NCBI GenBank assembly: GCA_017439425.1
Contig: JAFSJE010000025.1
Coordinates: 1 to 51,781 of the forward strand
Length of the DNA: 51,781 nucleotides
Source: Oscillospiraceae bacterium
GTDB taxonomy: Bacteria; Bacillota; Clostridia; Oscillospirales; Oscillospiraceae
Reading direction: 5' to 3'
Positions 24,310 to 32,507 of the stretch are shown piece by piece; the first letter of the stretch is position 1, and each line of letters begins with the position of its first letter. The notes under the pieces were generated by a model. It did no database searches and had not been told where the DNA came from. It saw only the letters and a list, made by a program, of their open reading frames with translations. Made by a program: the position numbers and the translations under genes.

Positions 24310-25116
24310 TTACGGTGCCTTTTTGTCAGAAATATATATATTCTCTGCAAACCCTATCCGTTTATCTATCGTTTCTTGTGTAAAGGATAACGGCGCTTCA
24401 GCGTCGAACATATGCTTCGCGCCGCGGATCATATTTGCCTCTGTTCCAAGCCTATGCGCGCACTGTAACGCTTCAGTGCAGAGTATGTCAAGCTCGGCCG
24501 CCTCGACATAGGTCACCGGCAAGCCGGAGAAGTCCTCGTGCCGCATCGGGGCAAGATACTTTACCATCTCCGGTGGCGCGTTTCTGAGATAAGCGGTCCA
24601 CATAAGCCGGTTTGCCCTCGCTGTCCACGCAGCCTCCGGCATTTCAGCATCCGTCCTGTCGTCAAGTGCAGGATAGATCAGCATCACACCGTCAGGCTGC
24701 GGTATGCCGTTATCTCTTGCGTATAAGCAAATTCCAAGGGCCAGTGCGCCTCCGGCGCTTTCGCCGTAGACGATGAGCTTCGGATATTTTACTCGCATTC
24801 TTTTATATTCTTCAATACAGAAATTGAAAATCCCATCTGCGCCAGCGTCCGGTATAAGCGGGTACTCCGGCATGAATACGGTGCAGTCAAGCTCCTTTGC
24901 GTATTTCTCTGCAAGCCTCAGAGAATAAGCCTGCGCAGGCAGGTAAAACCCGCCGCCGTGGAGATAAAGCATCGCCCTCTCTTCGCTCTCGCCGAAAATA
25001 TAGTCCGGCTCCTTTACTCTCTGCGCCTCAAGCTGTATCGCGCGCCTGAGCATTTTAAGCGCAATTTTCATTCCCGGCGCTGTCGGATCTATTTCAGGCA
25101 GCTTATCTGTATTCAT
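24310..25116 (-). CDS. Alpha/beta hydrolase of the HSL (hormone-sensitive lipase) family
   Basis: A 268-residue carboxylesterase-like enzyme with the HSL oxyanion motif HGGG (about 53-56), nucleophile elbow GESAGG (Ser120), Asp210 in AAELDILC and His235 in GAKHMFD. No signal peptide is seen, so it acts in the cytoplasm, perhaps removing an acyl group from the imported glycoside. Its ATG lies 14 bases inside the acetokinase-like gene, behind GGAG. Last gene of the six-gene coupled operon from the promoter at 31208. Confidence 0.88.
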   Translation of the reverse strand: MNTDKLPEIDPTAPGMKIALKMLRRAIQLEAQRVKEPDYIFGESEERAMLYLHGGGFYLPAQAYSLRLAEKYAKELDCTVFMPEYPLIPDAGADGIFNFCIEEYKRMRVKYPKLIVYGESAGGALALGICLYARDNGIPQPDGVMLIYPALDDRTDAEMPEAAWTARANRLMWTAYLRNAPPEMVKYLAPMRHEDFSGLPVTYVEAAELDILCTEALQCAHRLGTEANMIRGAKHMFDAEAPLSFTQETIDKRIGFAENIYISDKKAP

Positions 25117-26278
25117 AGGTTCTCCGGGCAATGCCCAACTCCTCGTTTGTCGGTATCACAAGCACACGCACCTTTGAATCCGGCGCAGAAACGTCCTCTT
25201 CGTTTTTGCCGTTTTTCTCTTTATCTATCTTAACGCCGAGGAGCCCCAGCTTTTCGCAAACTCTCTGACGGATATAGGCCGAATGCTCGCCTATTCCGGC
25301 TGTGAACACGAGACAGTCAAGCCGCCCCAGATCCATGGTGAAAGCGCCGATATAGTGGACTATGCCGGTTACAAACACGTCTATGGCAAGCTTCGCTCTC
25401 TCGTTTCCGTCCTCCGCAGCCTCAATAACGTAGCGCAGGTCGTTTGAAACTCCGGAGATGCCGTAAAGCCCGCCGGTTTTCTGCATACCCTTCAAAATTT
25501 CATTGTCAGAAGCTCCCTCACTTCTGAGAAAATACGGCATGCTTGCGTCCATATCTCCCACTCTGTTTGCGTGGATAAGTCCGCTCTCAAGGCTCATGCC
25601 GAAGCTTGTGTCAACGCTCCTGCCGTTCTCAATCGCGCAGACGGAGCAGCTTCCGCCCAAGTGGCAGGAAACGGCTGCATACTCGCCGTATCTCGCGTTC
25701 AGAACGTCCGCGATATACCCGTGACTTGCGCCGTGGTATCCCAGGCGCTGAACCCCGTATTTTTCATACCATTCGTAGGGTACACCGTAGATTTTGCGCT
25801 CGAGCGGTATCGTGCGGTGGAAAGCCGTTTCAAAGCAGCCTACGAATCTGGCCTCAGGTAAAAAGCTTCGCATTACCTTAATTGCCGCAAGGTATGCTCT
25901 GTTGTGCAGGGGTGCGAGGCTTATCCAGTCCTCCATTCCACGTAAAACCTCATCGTCAAGCTCGTGTACGCCGAGGTGGCCTTTGGAGAGCGTCGCCTTG
26001 TAGCCGACCCGCTCTATCTCGGAAACCGATCCGAGCACGCCGTATTCTTTATCGGTGAGATAATCAAGAAAAAGGCGTATACCGCTCTCATAATCCGGAA
26101 TGTCCGCCTTTTCAGCGGCGTTTTTCTTCTCTGTAAGGCAGTTTTCGTATTTGAATACAGCGTCCTTATCGCTGCCGACGCGCTCTACGCCGCACTGCGC
26201 GAGCACCCTTGCCTCCGGCATTTCGTAGAGCTTGAATTTAAGGCTTGTCGAGCCGACGTTGCAGACTAAAACCTTCAT
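25103..26278 (-). CDS. Divergent acetokinase-family (ASKHA) acyl-phosphate kinase
   Basis: A 391-residue protein of the acetate/propionate/butyrate kinase family, recognised by NVGSTSLKF (phosphate 1), LAPLHN, YHGASHGYI, SVDTSFGMSLESGL, TAGIGEHSAYIR and IPTNEELGIARRT. Several active-site signatures differ from acetate kinase: the GHRVVHGG box with its essential Arg reads VGYKATLSKG, FDTAFH reads FETAFH (Glu150), HLGNGSS reads HLGGSCS, and GTRSGDID reads ANRVGDMD. It therefore probably acts on an acyl phosphate other than acetyl phosphate. In place of the carbamate kinase of FdrA/YlbE operons, it may make ATP from the product of those proteins (inference). ATG 26278 has GGAGG 8 bases upstream. 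Confidence 0.85.
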   Translation of the reverse strand: MKVLVCNVGSTSLKFKLYEMPEARVLAQCGVERVGSDKDAVFKYENCLTEKKNAAEKADIPDYESGIRLFLDYLTDKEYGVLGSVSEIERVGYKATLSKGHLGVHELDDEVLRGMEDWISLAPLHNRAYLAAIKVMRSFLPEARFVGCFETAFHRTIPLERKIYGVPYEWYEKYGVQRLGYHGASHGYIADVLNARYGEYAAVSCHLGGSCSVCAIENGRSVDTSFGMSLESGLIHANRVGDMDASMPYFLRSEGASDNEILKGMQKTGGLYGISGVSNDLRYVIEAAEDGNERAKLAIDVFVTGIVHYIGAFTMDLGRLDCLVFTAGIGEHSAYIRQRVCEKLGLLGVKIDKEKNGKNEEDVSAPDSKVRVLVIPTNEELGIARRTYEYR

Positions 26279-26279
26279 T

Positions 26280-26465
26280 TCAATAACCTCCGAGGTAATC
26301 GAGGAGCTCCTGCATTCTCTTATCTCCACCGGCCGCGGGTTTCCAATCGACCTGGAGCGATTTGTAGCCCTGCTTTTCAAGAACGTCGGCAAAAGATTTT
26401 GGCCCAACGTTGACCACAACAAGCTCCGAACGGAACAGGCTCAGTATCTTGCTTGTATCTGTCAT
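26280..26465 (-). CDS. 61-residue stand-alone VDWKPAAGG protein
   Basis: This tiny gene overlaps the FdrA-like stop (ATGA) and ends inside the SD of the kinase gene, so it is real and coupled. It reads as one compact domain: ELVVVNVGPKSFADVLEKQG, then SLQVDWKPAAGG, then a helix. From memory, very similar NxG..F...L...G...V.VDWxPPAGG segments are part of larger FdrA or DUF1116 proteins; here the segment is separate. Likely a third subunit of the FdrA/DUF1116 complex, possibly in place of AllH (DUF2877), which I do not find. Confidence 0.75.
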   Translation of the reverse strand: MTDTSKILSLFRSELVVVNVGPKSFADVLEKQGYKSLQVDWKPAAGGDKRMQELLDYLGGY

Positions 26466-28000
26466 TGCGCGTCCCTCCTGAGTTTTACTATCTCGCTTGC
26501 AAGAAGCGCGGCGCGGTAATTTGTGCGGCATACGATGACGCCGGCGTCGCGAAGCTCCTGCTCCTGCTTTCTTATGTCCTGCCAGTCGGCGGTCGTGCCG
26601 AGAACGGAGGCTATAAACACTATCTTTCCGCCTCTTTCAGCAGCCATCTTCTGCGCCTTTATAATATCCGGCACCATATAGCCGCAGGGGTCGGGATGGC
26701 CAGGAGGCGTAAGAATAACATCGAGAACGATGACCGCAACAGTGGGATCCGACGCCTCTTTCAGTATTGCCGGCTTTCTTATGGACGCGTCTATCGCGGG
26801 GTGCGGTCTGCCGAGGGTGTACTCCTCCTCACCGTAATCGATGCAGGTGTGCTCCCGGCTATCGCCCTCTATCTTCCACTCCTTTGAAAGCGGCGCGTTC
26901 GACCATATTCCGCCCGCGGCGTCCCACATAGTGCGCATAGCCTCGTCGAGATACGTGCCGCCTGTATATGCTCCGCGCAGATACTTCTGCTCCGGCGCCA
27001 TTCCCTTTACCGCTTCCTTCGCCGTCTCCTTAAGCTCGTCAATACTGCCGAGGGAATAATCGCTATGTATAAGCTCCAGCGCTCTCAGTGCGCAGTCGTC
27101 GAGATTTTCCGCCCAGACAGAGCCGGTCGCCTCTATCGCCTCTCTGTCGCAGCCCATAAAGAACACGACTCTCGGCTTCTTCATCCCGCTTATTCTCGCA
27201 AGCAGCTTTTTTAGAACGCTGTCGGCGGGCTTTCTCGAAATGAGGATTATATACTTTGTCTCCGGGTCGGCCTCCAGCGCGTCGATGCCCATGAGCATCG
27301 TTATGCCGCCCACCGCCTCCTTGAGATCGTTGCCGCCGGTGCCGATGGTCTGGCTTACGCCGCTGCCCGCCTCGGGCAGAATCGCGGCAACGTGCTGTAT
27401 GCCCGTTCCTGAAGCTCCGACGATGCCGAACGGGCCTCGGTTGTTTATGCTGGAGAGAACCAGAGCCGCGCCGTTTATATTTGCAACGCCGCAGTCGGGA
27501 CCCATACATAAAAGTCCCTTTTCCCTCGCAAGCTCCTTCATCTCACGTTCGTCCGAAAGCGGAACGTTATTTGAGAATACGCATATATGCATCCCCGCGT
27601 TCAGCGCCTTTTTCGCTTCCTCCAGCGCATATTCGCCCGGCACGCTTATCTGGCAGAGGTTTGCCCTCGGCTCATGTTCCTTTGCCTGAACGCTTGTTCT
27701 GAAGGAAACAGGCTTTTCTTCATCGTCCACCGGCGCGCTCTCTGTGCGGAGCTTCTCTACGGCATTGTTGAACGCCTCCTCGCTCTCCGCTTCGGCGACT
27801 ATCACATAGTCCGAGTCGGCTGCGGCAAGTATTTCGGGTGCTGAAAGTCCTATCTCCTTCGTGACCTCCTTGAACACCTCAGTCGCCATACCTACGTATC
27901 CAGTACCGATACCGGGCTGATCGTTCAGCATAGCCGTTTCCGAGAGGGTCTCGAGGGAATCTATATATCTGTCCTTTTGGATAACAAAAAATACACTCAT
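26462..28000 (-). CDS. FdrA/AllF-like protein (succinyl-CoA synthetase fold)
   Basis: A 512-residue FdrA-family protein with a CoA-ligase-like Rossmann region: MGPDCGVANINGAAL, FGIVGASGTGIQHVAA, TIGTGGNDLKEAVGG, and late HPDPCGYM. In E. coli, FdrA (AllF) with YlbE (AllG) and YlbF (AllH) forms the oxamate carbamoyltransferase that phosphorolyses oxalurate to oxamate and carbamoyl phosphate. Here it lies between a DUF1116 (YlbE-like) gene (TAATG overlap) and the small VDWKPAAGG gene. The chemistry is probably phosphorolytic release of an acyl or carbamoyl phosphate; the true substrate is unknown. Confidence 0.88.
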   Translation of the reverse strand: MSVFFVIQKDRYIDSLETLSETAMLNDQPGIGTGYVGMATEVFKEVTKEIGLSAPEILAAADSDYVIVAEAESEEAFNNAVEKLRTESAPVDDEEKPVSFRTSVQAKEHEPRANLCQISVPGEYALEEAKKALNAGMHICVFSNNVPLSDEREMKELAREKGLLCMGPDCGVANINGAALVLSSINNRGPFGIVGASGTGIQHVAAILPEAGSGVSQTIGTGGNDLKEAVGGITMLMGIDALEADPETKYIILISRKPADSVLKKLLARISGMKKPRVVFFMGCDREAIEATGSVWAENLDDCALRALELIHSDYSLGSIDELKETAKEAVKGMAPEQKYLRGAYTGGTYLDEAMRTMWDAAGGIWSNAPLSKEWKIEGDSREHTCIDYGEEEYTLGRPHPAIDASIRKPAILKEASDPTVAVIVLDVILTPPGHPDPCGYMVPDIIKAQKMAAERGGKIVFIASVLGTTADWQDIRKQEQELRDAGVIVCRTNYRAALLASEIVKLRRDAQ

Positions 28001-29262
28001 TACTCCTCGCCCTCCATTCTCTTTACCTCATTCGCTACACCCTCAACGGCTTTTTTGAAAACCTCCATAGGAAGCTCGGCTGCTCCTGCGCCAGCCTGGC
28101 CTCCGGTCTTGAGTGCGCTGCCTCCGTGGGATATGGGCAGAATGTTAAGCCCCACGACCTTTCGGATATCCACTCCGACCGGGAAGCCTCTGTAATCGTC
28201 CCACGGGACGGGCGCGAAGTTATGCTCCCCGAGAGAAACCTGCCTTGCCTTTTCCGTGCGCTCTTTTGCGTCGCGGAAGGTGCCGCCGGTCATTCTGAGA
28301 TATGCAGGACCTGCAATAGCGCTCATGCCGCCGAGGCCCCAGACCTCTGTTACGCAGCTGTCGCCGAGGTATCCGAGAAGGTCGGCTTCCGTGGTGGTCG
28401 GCTTCAGGAAGATTCCGGAAATCTTCGGCGCAGGTGTTGTGTACCACTTATTTCCCGTTGCGGCGACCTGTATGCCGAACTCGACTCCGTTGCCTCCCAT
28501 GCCCACCATAATGGTGGAGTACGGCTCCTCCTTCGCCTTCTGCATAACAGCCTCCACTCCCGCCATCATAACGTGCAGGAAGAAGCGGTCGTTCGCGCAG
28601 ATCTCCTTTATTACTCTGTCCCTCGCGGGATGCTGAACGTCGAGAAGATACGGAACAAGCTCAAGCGCGAGAGCCATTGAAGCCGCAGGCTGGCGGTTAT
28701 GGTTCTCATCGCCCATTCCGGCAGTTTTGGAGAGGATTCTTACGAGGTCTATTCCTCCGCTTTTTCTGACTGCCTCACCCAGAACCTCTGCATAGTCGCC
28801 TCGAATAAAGCGCAGATTCTCCTCAACATCTTCGCCGTAAATGCCCCAGCGGAGCACTCTCGGATTTGAGCCGGGGTGCGGCACGCAGTAGCCTGCCCCG
28901 CCGGAGGTCTTATCCTCCACCACGAACACCGGCATACTTGCGCTCATAACGCTTGACGCCGCGTTGCCGCAATTATAATCCTGACTGGGCGCGATCTTGA
29001 TCTCGCCGCGCAAAACCATCTCCCACGCCTCGTCCACGTTCTTTGCAAGGCCGTCGTGGCAGGCGGCGCCGCAGACCGCCGTTCTGAGCGGAATGGGAAG
29101 CTCCTTCGCCTCTATGGGCGGGCCGGGAACAAGTATGAGATTCCTTTCCATACCCGGAACTGCGTCTATTGCCGGACGAACGTCCGTCCAGACCGGGCGC
29201 GCCTTCGTCATTATATCTATTACCCTCTTATTTGCTTCTGCTACCTTTTCAGGAACCGTCAT
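28000..29262 (-). CDS. DUF1116 (YlbE/AllG-like) protein
   Basis: A 420-residue DUF1116 protein: N-terminal RARPVWTDVRPA-like helix, GPPIEAKELPIPLRTAV, HDGLAKNVDEAWEM, SASMPVFVVED and GIDLVRILSKTAGMGDENHNR. Family members pair with FdrA in purine-ureide breakdown. The length is usual. It starts with ATGA overlap on the GHL6 gene and ends with TAATG on the FdrA gene, so all are translated together. Glycosidase context is not typical of this family, which usually sits with allantoin genes. Confidence 0.88.
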   Translation of the reverse strand: MTVPEKVAEANKRVIDIMTKARPVWTDVRPAIDAVPGMERNLILVPGPPIEAKELPIPLRTAVCGAACHDGLAKNVDEAWEMVLRGEIKIAPSQDYNCGNAASSVMSASMPVFVVEDKTSGGAGYCVPHPGSNPRVLRWGIYGEDVEENLRFIRGDYAEVLGEAVRKSGGIDLVRILSKTAGMGDENHNRQPAASMALALELVPYLLDVQHPARDRVIKEICANDRFFLHVMMAGVEAVMQKAKEEPYSTIMVGMGGNGVEFGIQVAATGNKWYTTPAPKISGIFLKPTTTEADLLGYLGDSCVTEVWGLGGMSAIAGPAYLRMTGGTFRDAKERTEKARQVSLGEHNFAPVPWDDYRGFPVGVDIRKVVGLNILPISHGGSALKTGGQAGAGAAELPMEVFKKAVEGVANEVKRMEGEE

Positions 29263-31181
29263 CTGTTTTCCTCCTTGACTGCAATGCAGGCGTGAAAGTT
29301 CAGCCTTGGTAAATAAATTGTCAGCTCTCCGTCGGAAAGCTCATATTCTACATTATCCGGGTCGTCAATGTTCTCGCAAATCGCGGTCTTCCGTTCCCAT
29401 GGTATCGTTATACTCTGGTCTCTCAGCTCCGCCGGATCAAAAAAGCTGTTGCCAAAACGGCCTGTTCCGTTTACAAAATGAATGATCTCCGCGCCGTCCT
29501 TGACTCCGCGGGTAACCTCGACCATAGGGCTGATTTTTTTCCCGATGCTCTTTATTTTGCACTTAGCTTCAATAAGCTCCCGCGCATAGTCGAGATACGA
29601 CGTGTGTCCATCTGTGCAGTAGCACTCGCCGATAAACCACGGAAGTGTAATGCACTTACCTCCGCCGAAGGTGTTCACAACCGCACAGGGATAATCCTTC
29701 GGCGGCTCTGTTGCATAACACAGCTCCGGCGGACCGAACCGCTCAGGCGCAAGATATGCTCCAAGCTTTTTTGCGCCGGGCTTTACTGTGCTTTTAATAT
29801 ACTTCTTTCCCGGAATGAGGCGTTTGCCGCCGTCCAAAAGCACCGCGCCCTCGTTTTCATCTGTATTCTGTACTCCTGTAACGCCGACAGCTTCAAGCTC
29901 CAGTACGGCGCCGCTTGTGATAACTGCGCCGCCTCTTCTTACATACTCATCAATTATTGCGTTCAAAGGCTTTCGGATCCTCGACTTATCGGGAAGAATC
30001 ACAAGCTTGTACTCCGAGAGATCCTTCTTAGCAAGCCCGCTCAGCAGAGTTTCATCAAAAATAAAGTGGTTTTCGGTGAGCAGTCTTACCCAGCCGCGTT
30101 CCTCGGCGTTCGGCATAATATACGAGTCCTTTACAAGCAGGATGTCCGCCTTGCTCTTTACTCCGTACACAATGTTCTCGTGCTCTGCGGCGTACCCGAA
30201 CACGTGCTTTACCCGCTCAAAGGCGCTCTTGTCGGCTTTATCGTAGAGCCTGCCCATAACATAATAGTCAAGGCCGCCGAAATTTGCGAGCGTCTGCCAG
30301 GCCCTCAGTTCCTGAAGTGCAGGTGGGCAGGAAACGTGACGGTAAGAAAAACCCATAAAATCCACGTTTGCAACCGTTGCCTCCACGTCCATACCGCGCA
30401 TCATACGGGCATTTGACGATGCCGCGTACTGCCACGTTTCAGCGCCGTAGCTTGCCTGCGCCTCCTGCCTCGAGTAATCTACCGAGCAGTAGGCTATTTC
30501 CGGATTTACGGAGTGAACAAGCTCTGTTATTCTCTTTTTCTGCTCCGCGGCGATATTTTGCTGAAAACCGAAATACATCATGCTTGCTCTGTCACCCGGA
30601 CGAAGCTCTTCCGGTATCTCAAGTCCTGCAGCCGCTTTGAACGCAGCCCTGCATCTCTCACACTGGCAGGGTCCGTGCCGGTTCATACTGTAATCAACGA
30701 TATATCCCGTTGCCGAACCCATATTAATATAGATCCCGTCAAAGGGTATTTTCGAGAGCATTTCCCGAATGATATCGTCCATGTACCCCGCCTGATAGCC
30801 GCCGAGAACGCAGGTCTGAACATAGCCGTTATAAATAAGCGGAGAACCGTCTGCATGACGGTAAGCCCATTCCGGATGACGCATGAACACGCTTTCTGAA
30901 ATCTTTGAAAAATCCGTTCTCGCGATAACCTTGATCTTTTCCCTGTGAAGCCTTTCCACAAGGTATCCGAGATCAAAGTCATCAAGATATTCGCTCTGAG
31001 GCTCATCGAAAAGAGCGCTCGGATAGCTCGCCATAAGTCCTGCCGCATTCAGCATAACGACGTTTGCTTTGAACTCCTTAAGCTCAGCAATAAATCTTTC
31101 GGTATCAAAGTTAACGGTGTCGATTTCCCTGAAATTCGGCTGTATTACCCTCCAGGGGTAGTTTATCCACCATTTTGACAT
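29259..31181 (-). CDS. GHL6-type putative glycosyl hydrolase
   Basis: A 640-residue protein resembling the hypothetical glycosyl hydrolase 6 family (TIM barrel plus GATase-like domain). The barrel (about 1-330) opens WWINYPWRVIQPNFREIDTV, with FKANVVMLNAAGL, KVIARTDFSKI and HPEWAYRHADG; the second part (about 340-560) resembles a beta-galactosidase trimerisation/GATase fold (VILPDKSRIRKPL, YVRRGGAVITSG), then a beta-sandwich. No signal peptide: cytoplasmic. The substrate is unknown. First gene of the six-gene operon, behind an AraC-type promoter. Confidence 0.75.
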   Translation of the reverse strand: MSKWWINYPWRVIQPNFREIDTVNFDTERFIAELKEFKANVVMLNAAGLMASYPSALFDEPQSEYLDDFDLGYLVERLHREKIKVIARTDFSKISESVFMRHPEWAYRHADGSPLIYNGYVQTCVLGGYQAGYMDDIIREMLSKIPFDGIYINMGSATGYIVDYSMNRHGPCQCERCRAAFKAAAGLEIPEELRPGDRASMMYFGFQQNIAAEQKKRITELVHSVNPEIAYCSVDYSRQEAQASYGAETWQYAASSNARMMRGMDVEATVANVDFMGFSYRHVSCPPALQELRAWQTLANFGGLDYYVMGRLYDKADKSAFERVKHVFGYAAEHENIVYGVKSKADILLVKDSYIMPNAEERGWVRLLTENHFIFDETLLSGLAKKDLSEYKLVILPDKSRIRKPLNAIIDEYVRRGGAVITSGAVLELEAVGVTGVQNTDENEGAVLLDGGKRLIPGKKYIKSTVKPGAKKLGAYLAPERFGPPELCYATEPPKDYPCAVVNTFGGGKCITLPWFIGECYCTDGHTSYLDYARELIEAKCKIKSIGKKISPMVEVTRGVKDGAEIIHFVNGTGRFGNSFFDPAELRDQSITIPWERKTAICENIDDPDNVEYELSDGELTIYLPRLNFHACIAVKEENR

Positions 31182-31207
31182 ACTCTGCGCCCCCTTTTTC
31201 TGTATTT

Positions 31208-31270
31208 ATTCTATTGCAAAAGCTCTTCTTAGTAAATTTTCGTATTCGCTTTTGTGTCGCTATTTTCGCT
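31208..31270 (-). promoter_or_regulatory. AraC-type site and promoter for the GHL6-FdrA operon
   Basis: On the minus strand AGCGAAAAT (31262-31270) and AGCGAATAC (31242-31250) lie 20 bp apart. TAGAAT (31208-31213) begins 33 bases after the first A of the second box's AAT. A fair -35, TTTACT, lies 17 bp before the -10. The arrangement is identical to three other promoters of module 2. Confidence 0.72.
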
Positions 31271-31280
31271 ATTTATAAAA

Positions 31281-31343
31281 AGCTAATTTACGAATTTGAA
31301 AGCTAATTTAAGTATGGTCATTGTTTCAATACTGTGGCATAAT
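31281..31343 (+). promoter_or_regulatory. AraC-type site and promoter for the hydroxyacid dehydrogenase
   Basis: Identical 10-mers AGCTAATTTA at 31281-31290 and 31301-31310, 20 bp apart, then CATAAT at 31338-31343, 33 bases after the A at 31305. The -35 is poor. Back to back with the minus-strand site 11 bp away. Confidence 0.78.
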
Positions 31344-31365
31344 TAGAAAAAAGGAGGCGCTGCGT

Positions 31366-32469
31366 ATGCCGAAAATTAACAAGGTAGTGACCACAGTCTG
31401 GTACAACAAAAAGAATATGTACTCTCTCCGTCGTGTGTTCCCAAAAGCTCAGTTTGTCTATGTGGATTTTTATGACAAAGAAAAGCTTTCCGAAGAGGTT
31501 AAGGACGCCGATGTCTGCATACTGCTCGGCGACGTGGATAACTGCATCCTCGGAGAAAACACGCTGAAATGGATACACTGCGATCACGCAGGTCTGAACG
31601 GTTCCGCAAGACCCGAGGTCTTTGCGCGCGGCATACCTGTAACCGGCGCAGCAGGCAGAAGCGCGCCGGTGCTCGCAGAACACGCCATTTATTTCATGCT
31701 CCAGAGCTGTTATCACACCCGCGACCTTCTCCGCGCTCAGGATGAGTGCCGCTGGGGCGTTGAGGGCAGTGAAAAATGGCGCGGTCTATACGGGCGCACA
31801 GCAGGTATCGTCGGCTTGGGTCACACCGGAAAGATGCTTTGCGAGAGACTTCGCGCTCTAGGCATGGAGATAATCACATATAACCGCTCCGAGGTCGCGG
31901 GCTTTGACTATGCTAAAAAGCTGACAGCCCAGAAAGGCGACAGCCTTGACGAGCTTCTTGAATGCTCTGATTTCGTTATTCTAACCGTTGCACTGACAGA
32001 TGCGACTTTCCATCTTATAGGCAAGGAAGCCTTTGAAATAATTAAAAAGGGTGCCTTCCTTGTGAACATTTCACGAGGAGGAGTTGTTGATACCGATGCT
32101 CTTATTGAAGCTCTGTCGGACGGCACTCTCTCCGGCGCCGGACTCGACGTATTTGAGGAGCAGCCGCTCAGCGCGGATTCCCCGCTCTGGAAAATGTCAA
32201 ATGTCTATATAACGCCGCACATCACCCCGCAGGTTCCGGACAGGCAGGCAGCCAGCATTGAGATAATTCGCGAAAACGCAAGGCGCTTTGAAGCTGACGA
32301 GCCGCTTATGAATCTTATGCGTGAGTCAGATGCCGTTTCCGGCGGAAAGGCTGAGGGAGGCTGGGCAAGGCTGATGAACTCCAACCTGCCGAAATCGGAG
32401 ATTGAGAAGCTTCCGCTTGATAAATTCCTCGGTGCAAGAGGCTGGAAGGATCCAAGTGAATGGATGTAA
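31366..32469 (+). CDS. D-isomer-specific 2-hydroxyacid dehydrogenase
   Basis: A 367-residue NAD-dependent dehydrogenase: Rossmann GIVGLGHTGKM (about 147-157), catalytic Arg237 in NISRGGVVD, Glu264 in GLDVFEEQPL and His285 in PHITPQ. It reduces a 2-oxoacid or oxidises a D-2-hydroxyacid (glyoxylate/hydroxypyruvate reductase-like); the exact acid is open. AAAAAGGAGG lies 9 bases before the ATG. It has its own AraC-type promoter and a terminator, so it is a single-gene unit of the module 2 regulon. Confidence 0.9.
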   Translation: MPKINKVVTTVWYNKKNMYSLRRVFPKAQFVYVDFYDKEKLSEEVKDADVCILLGDVDNCILGENTLKWIHCDHAGLNGSARPEVFARGIPVTGAAGRSAPVLAEHAIYFMLQSCYHTRDLLRAQDECRWGVEGSEKWRGLYGRTAGIVGLGHTGKMLCERLRALGMEIITYNRSEVAGFDYAKKLTAQKGDSLDELLECSDFVILTVALTDATFHLIGKEAFEIIKKGAFLVNISRGGVVDTDALIEALSDGTLSGAGLDVFEEQPLSADSPLWKMSNVYITPHITPQVPDRQAASIEIIRENARRFEADEPLMNLMRESDAVSGGKAEGGWARLMNSNLPKSEIEKLPLDKFLGARGWKDPSEWM

Positions 32470-32474
32470 GAAAA

Positions 32475-32507
32475 GGCCTGAGCGGTTCAGTTCCGCTCAG
32501 GTCTTTT
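32475..32507. terminator. Bidirectional terminator between convergent genes
   Basis: GGCCTGAGCGG (32475-32485) pairs with CCGCTCAGGTC (32493-32503), followed by TTTT on plus and TTTTC on minus. Confidence 0.85.
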
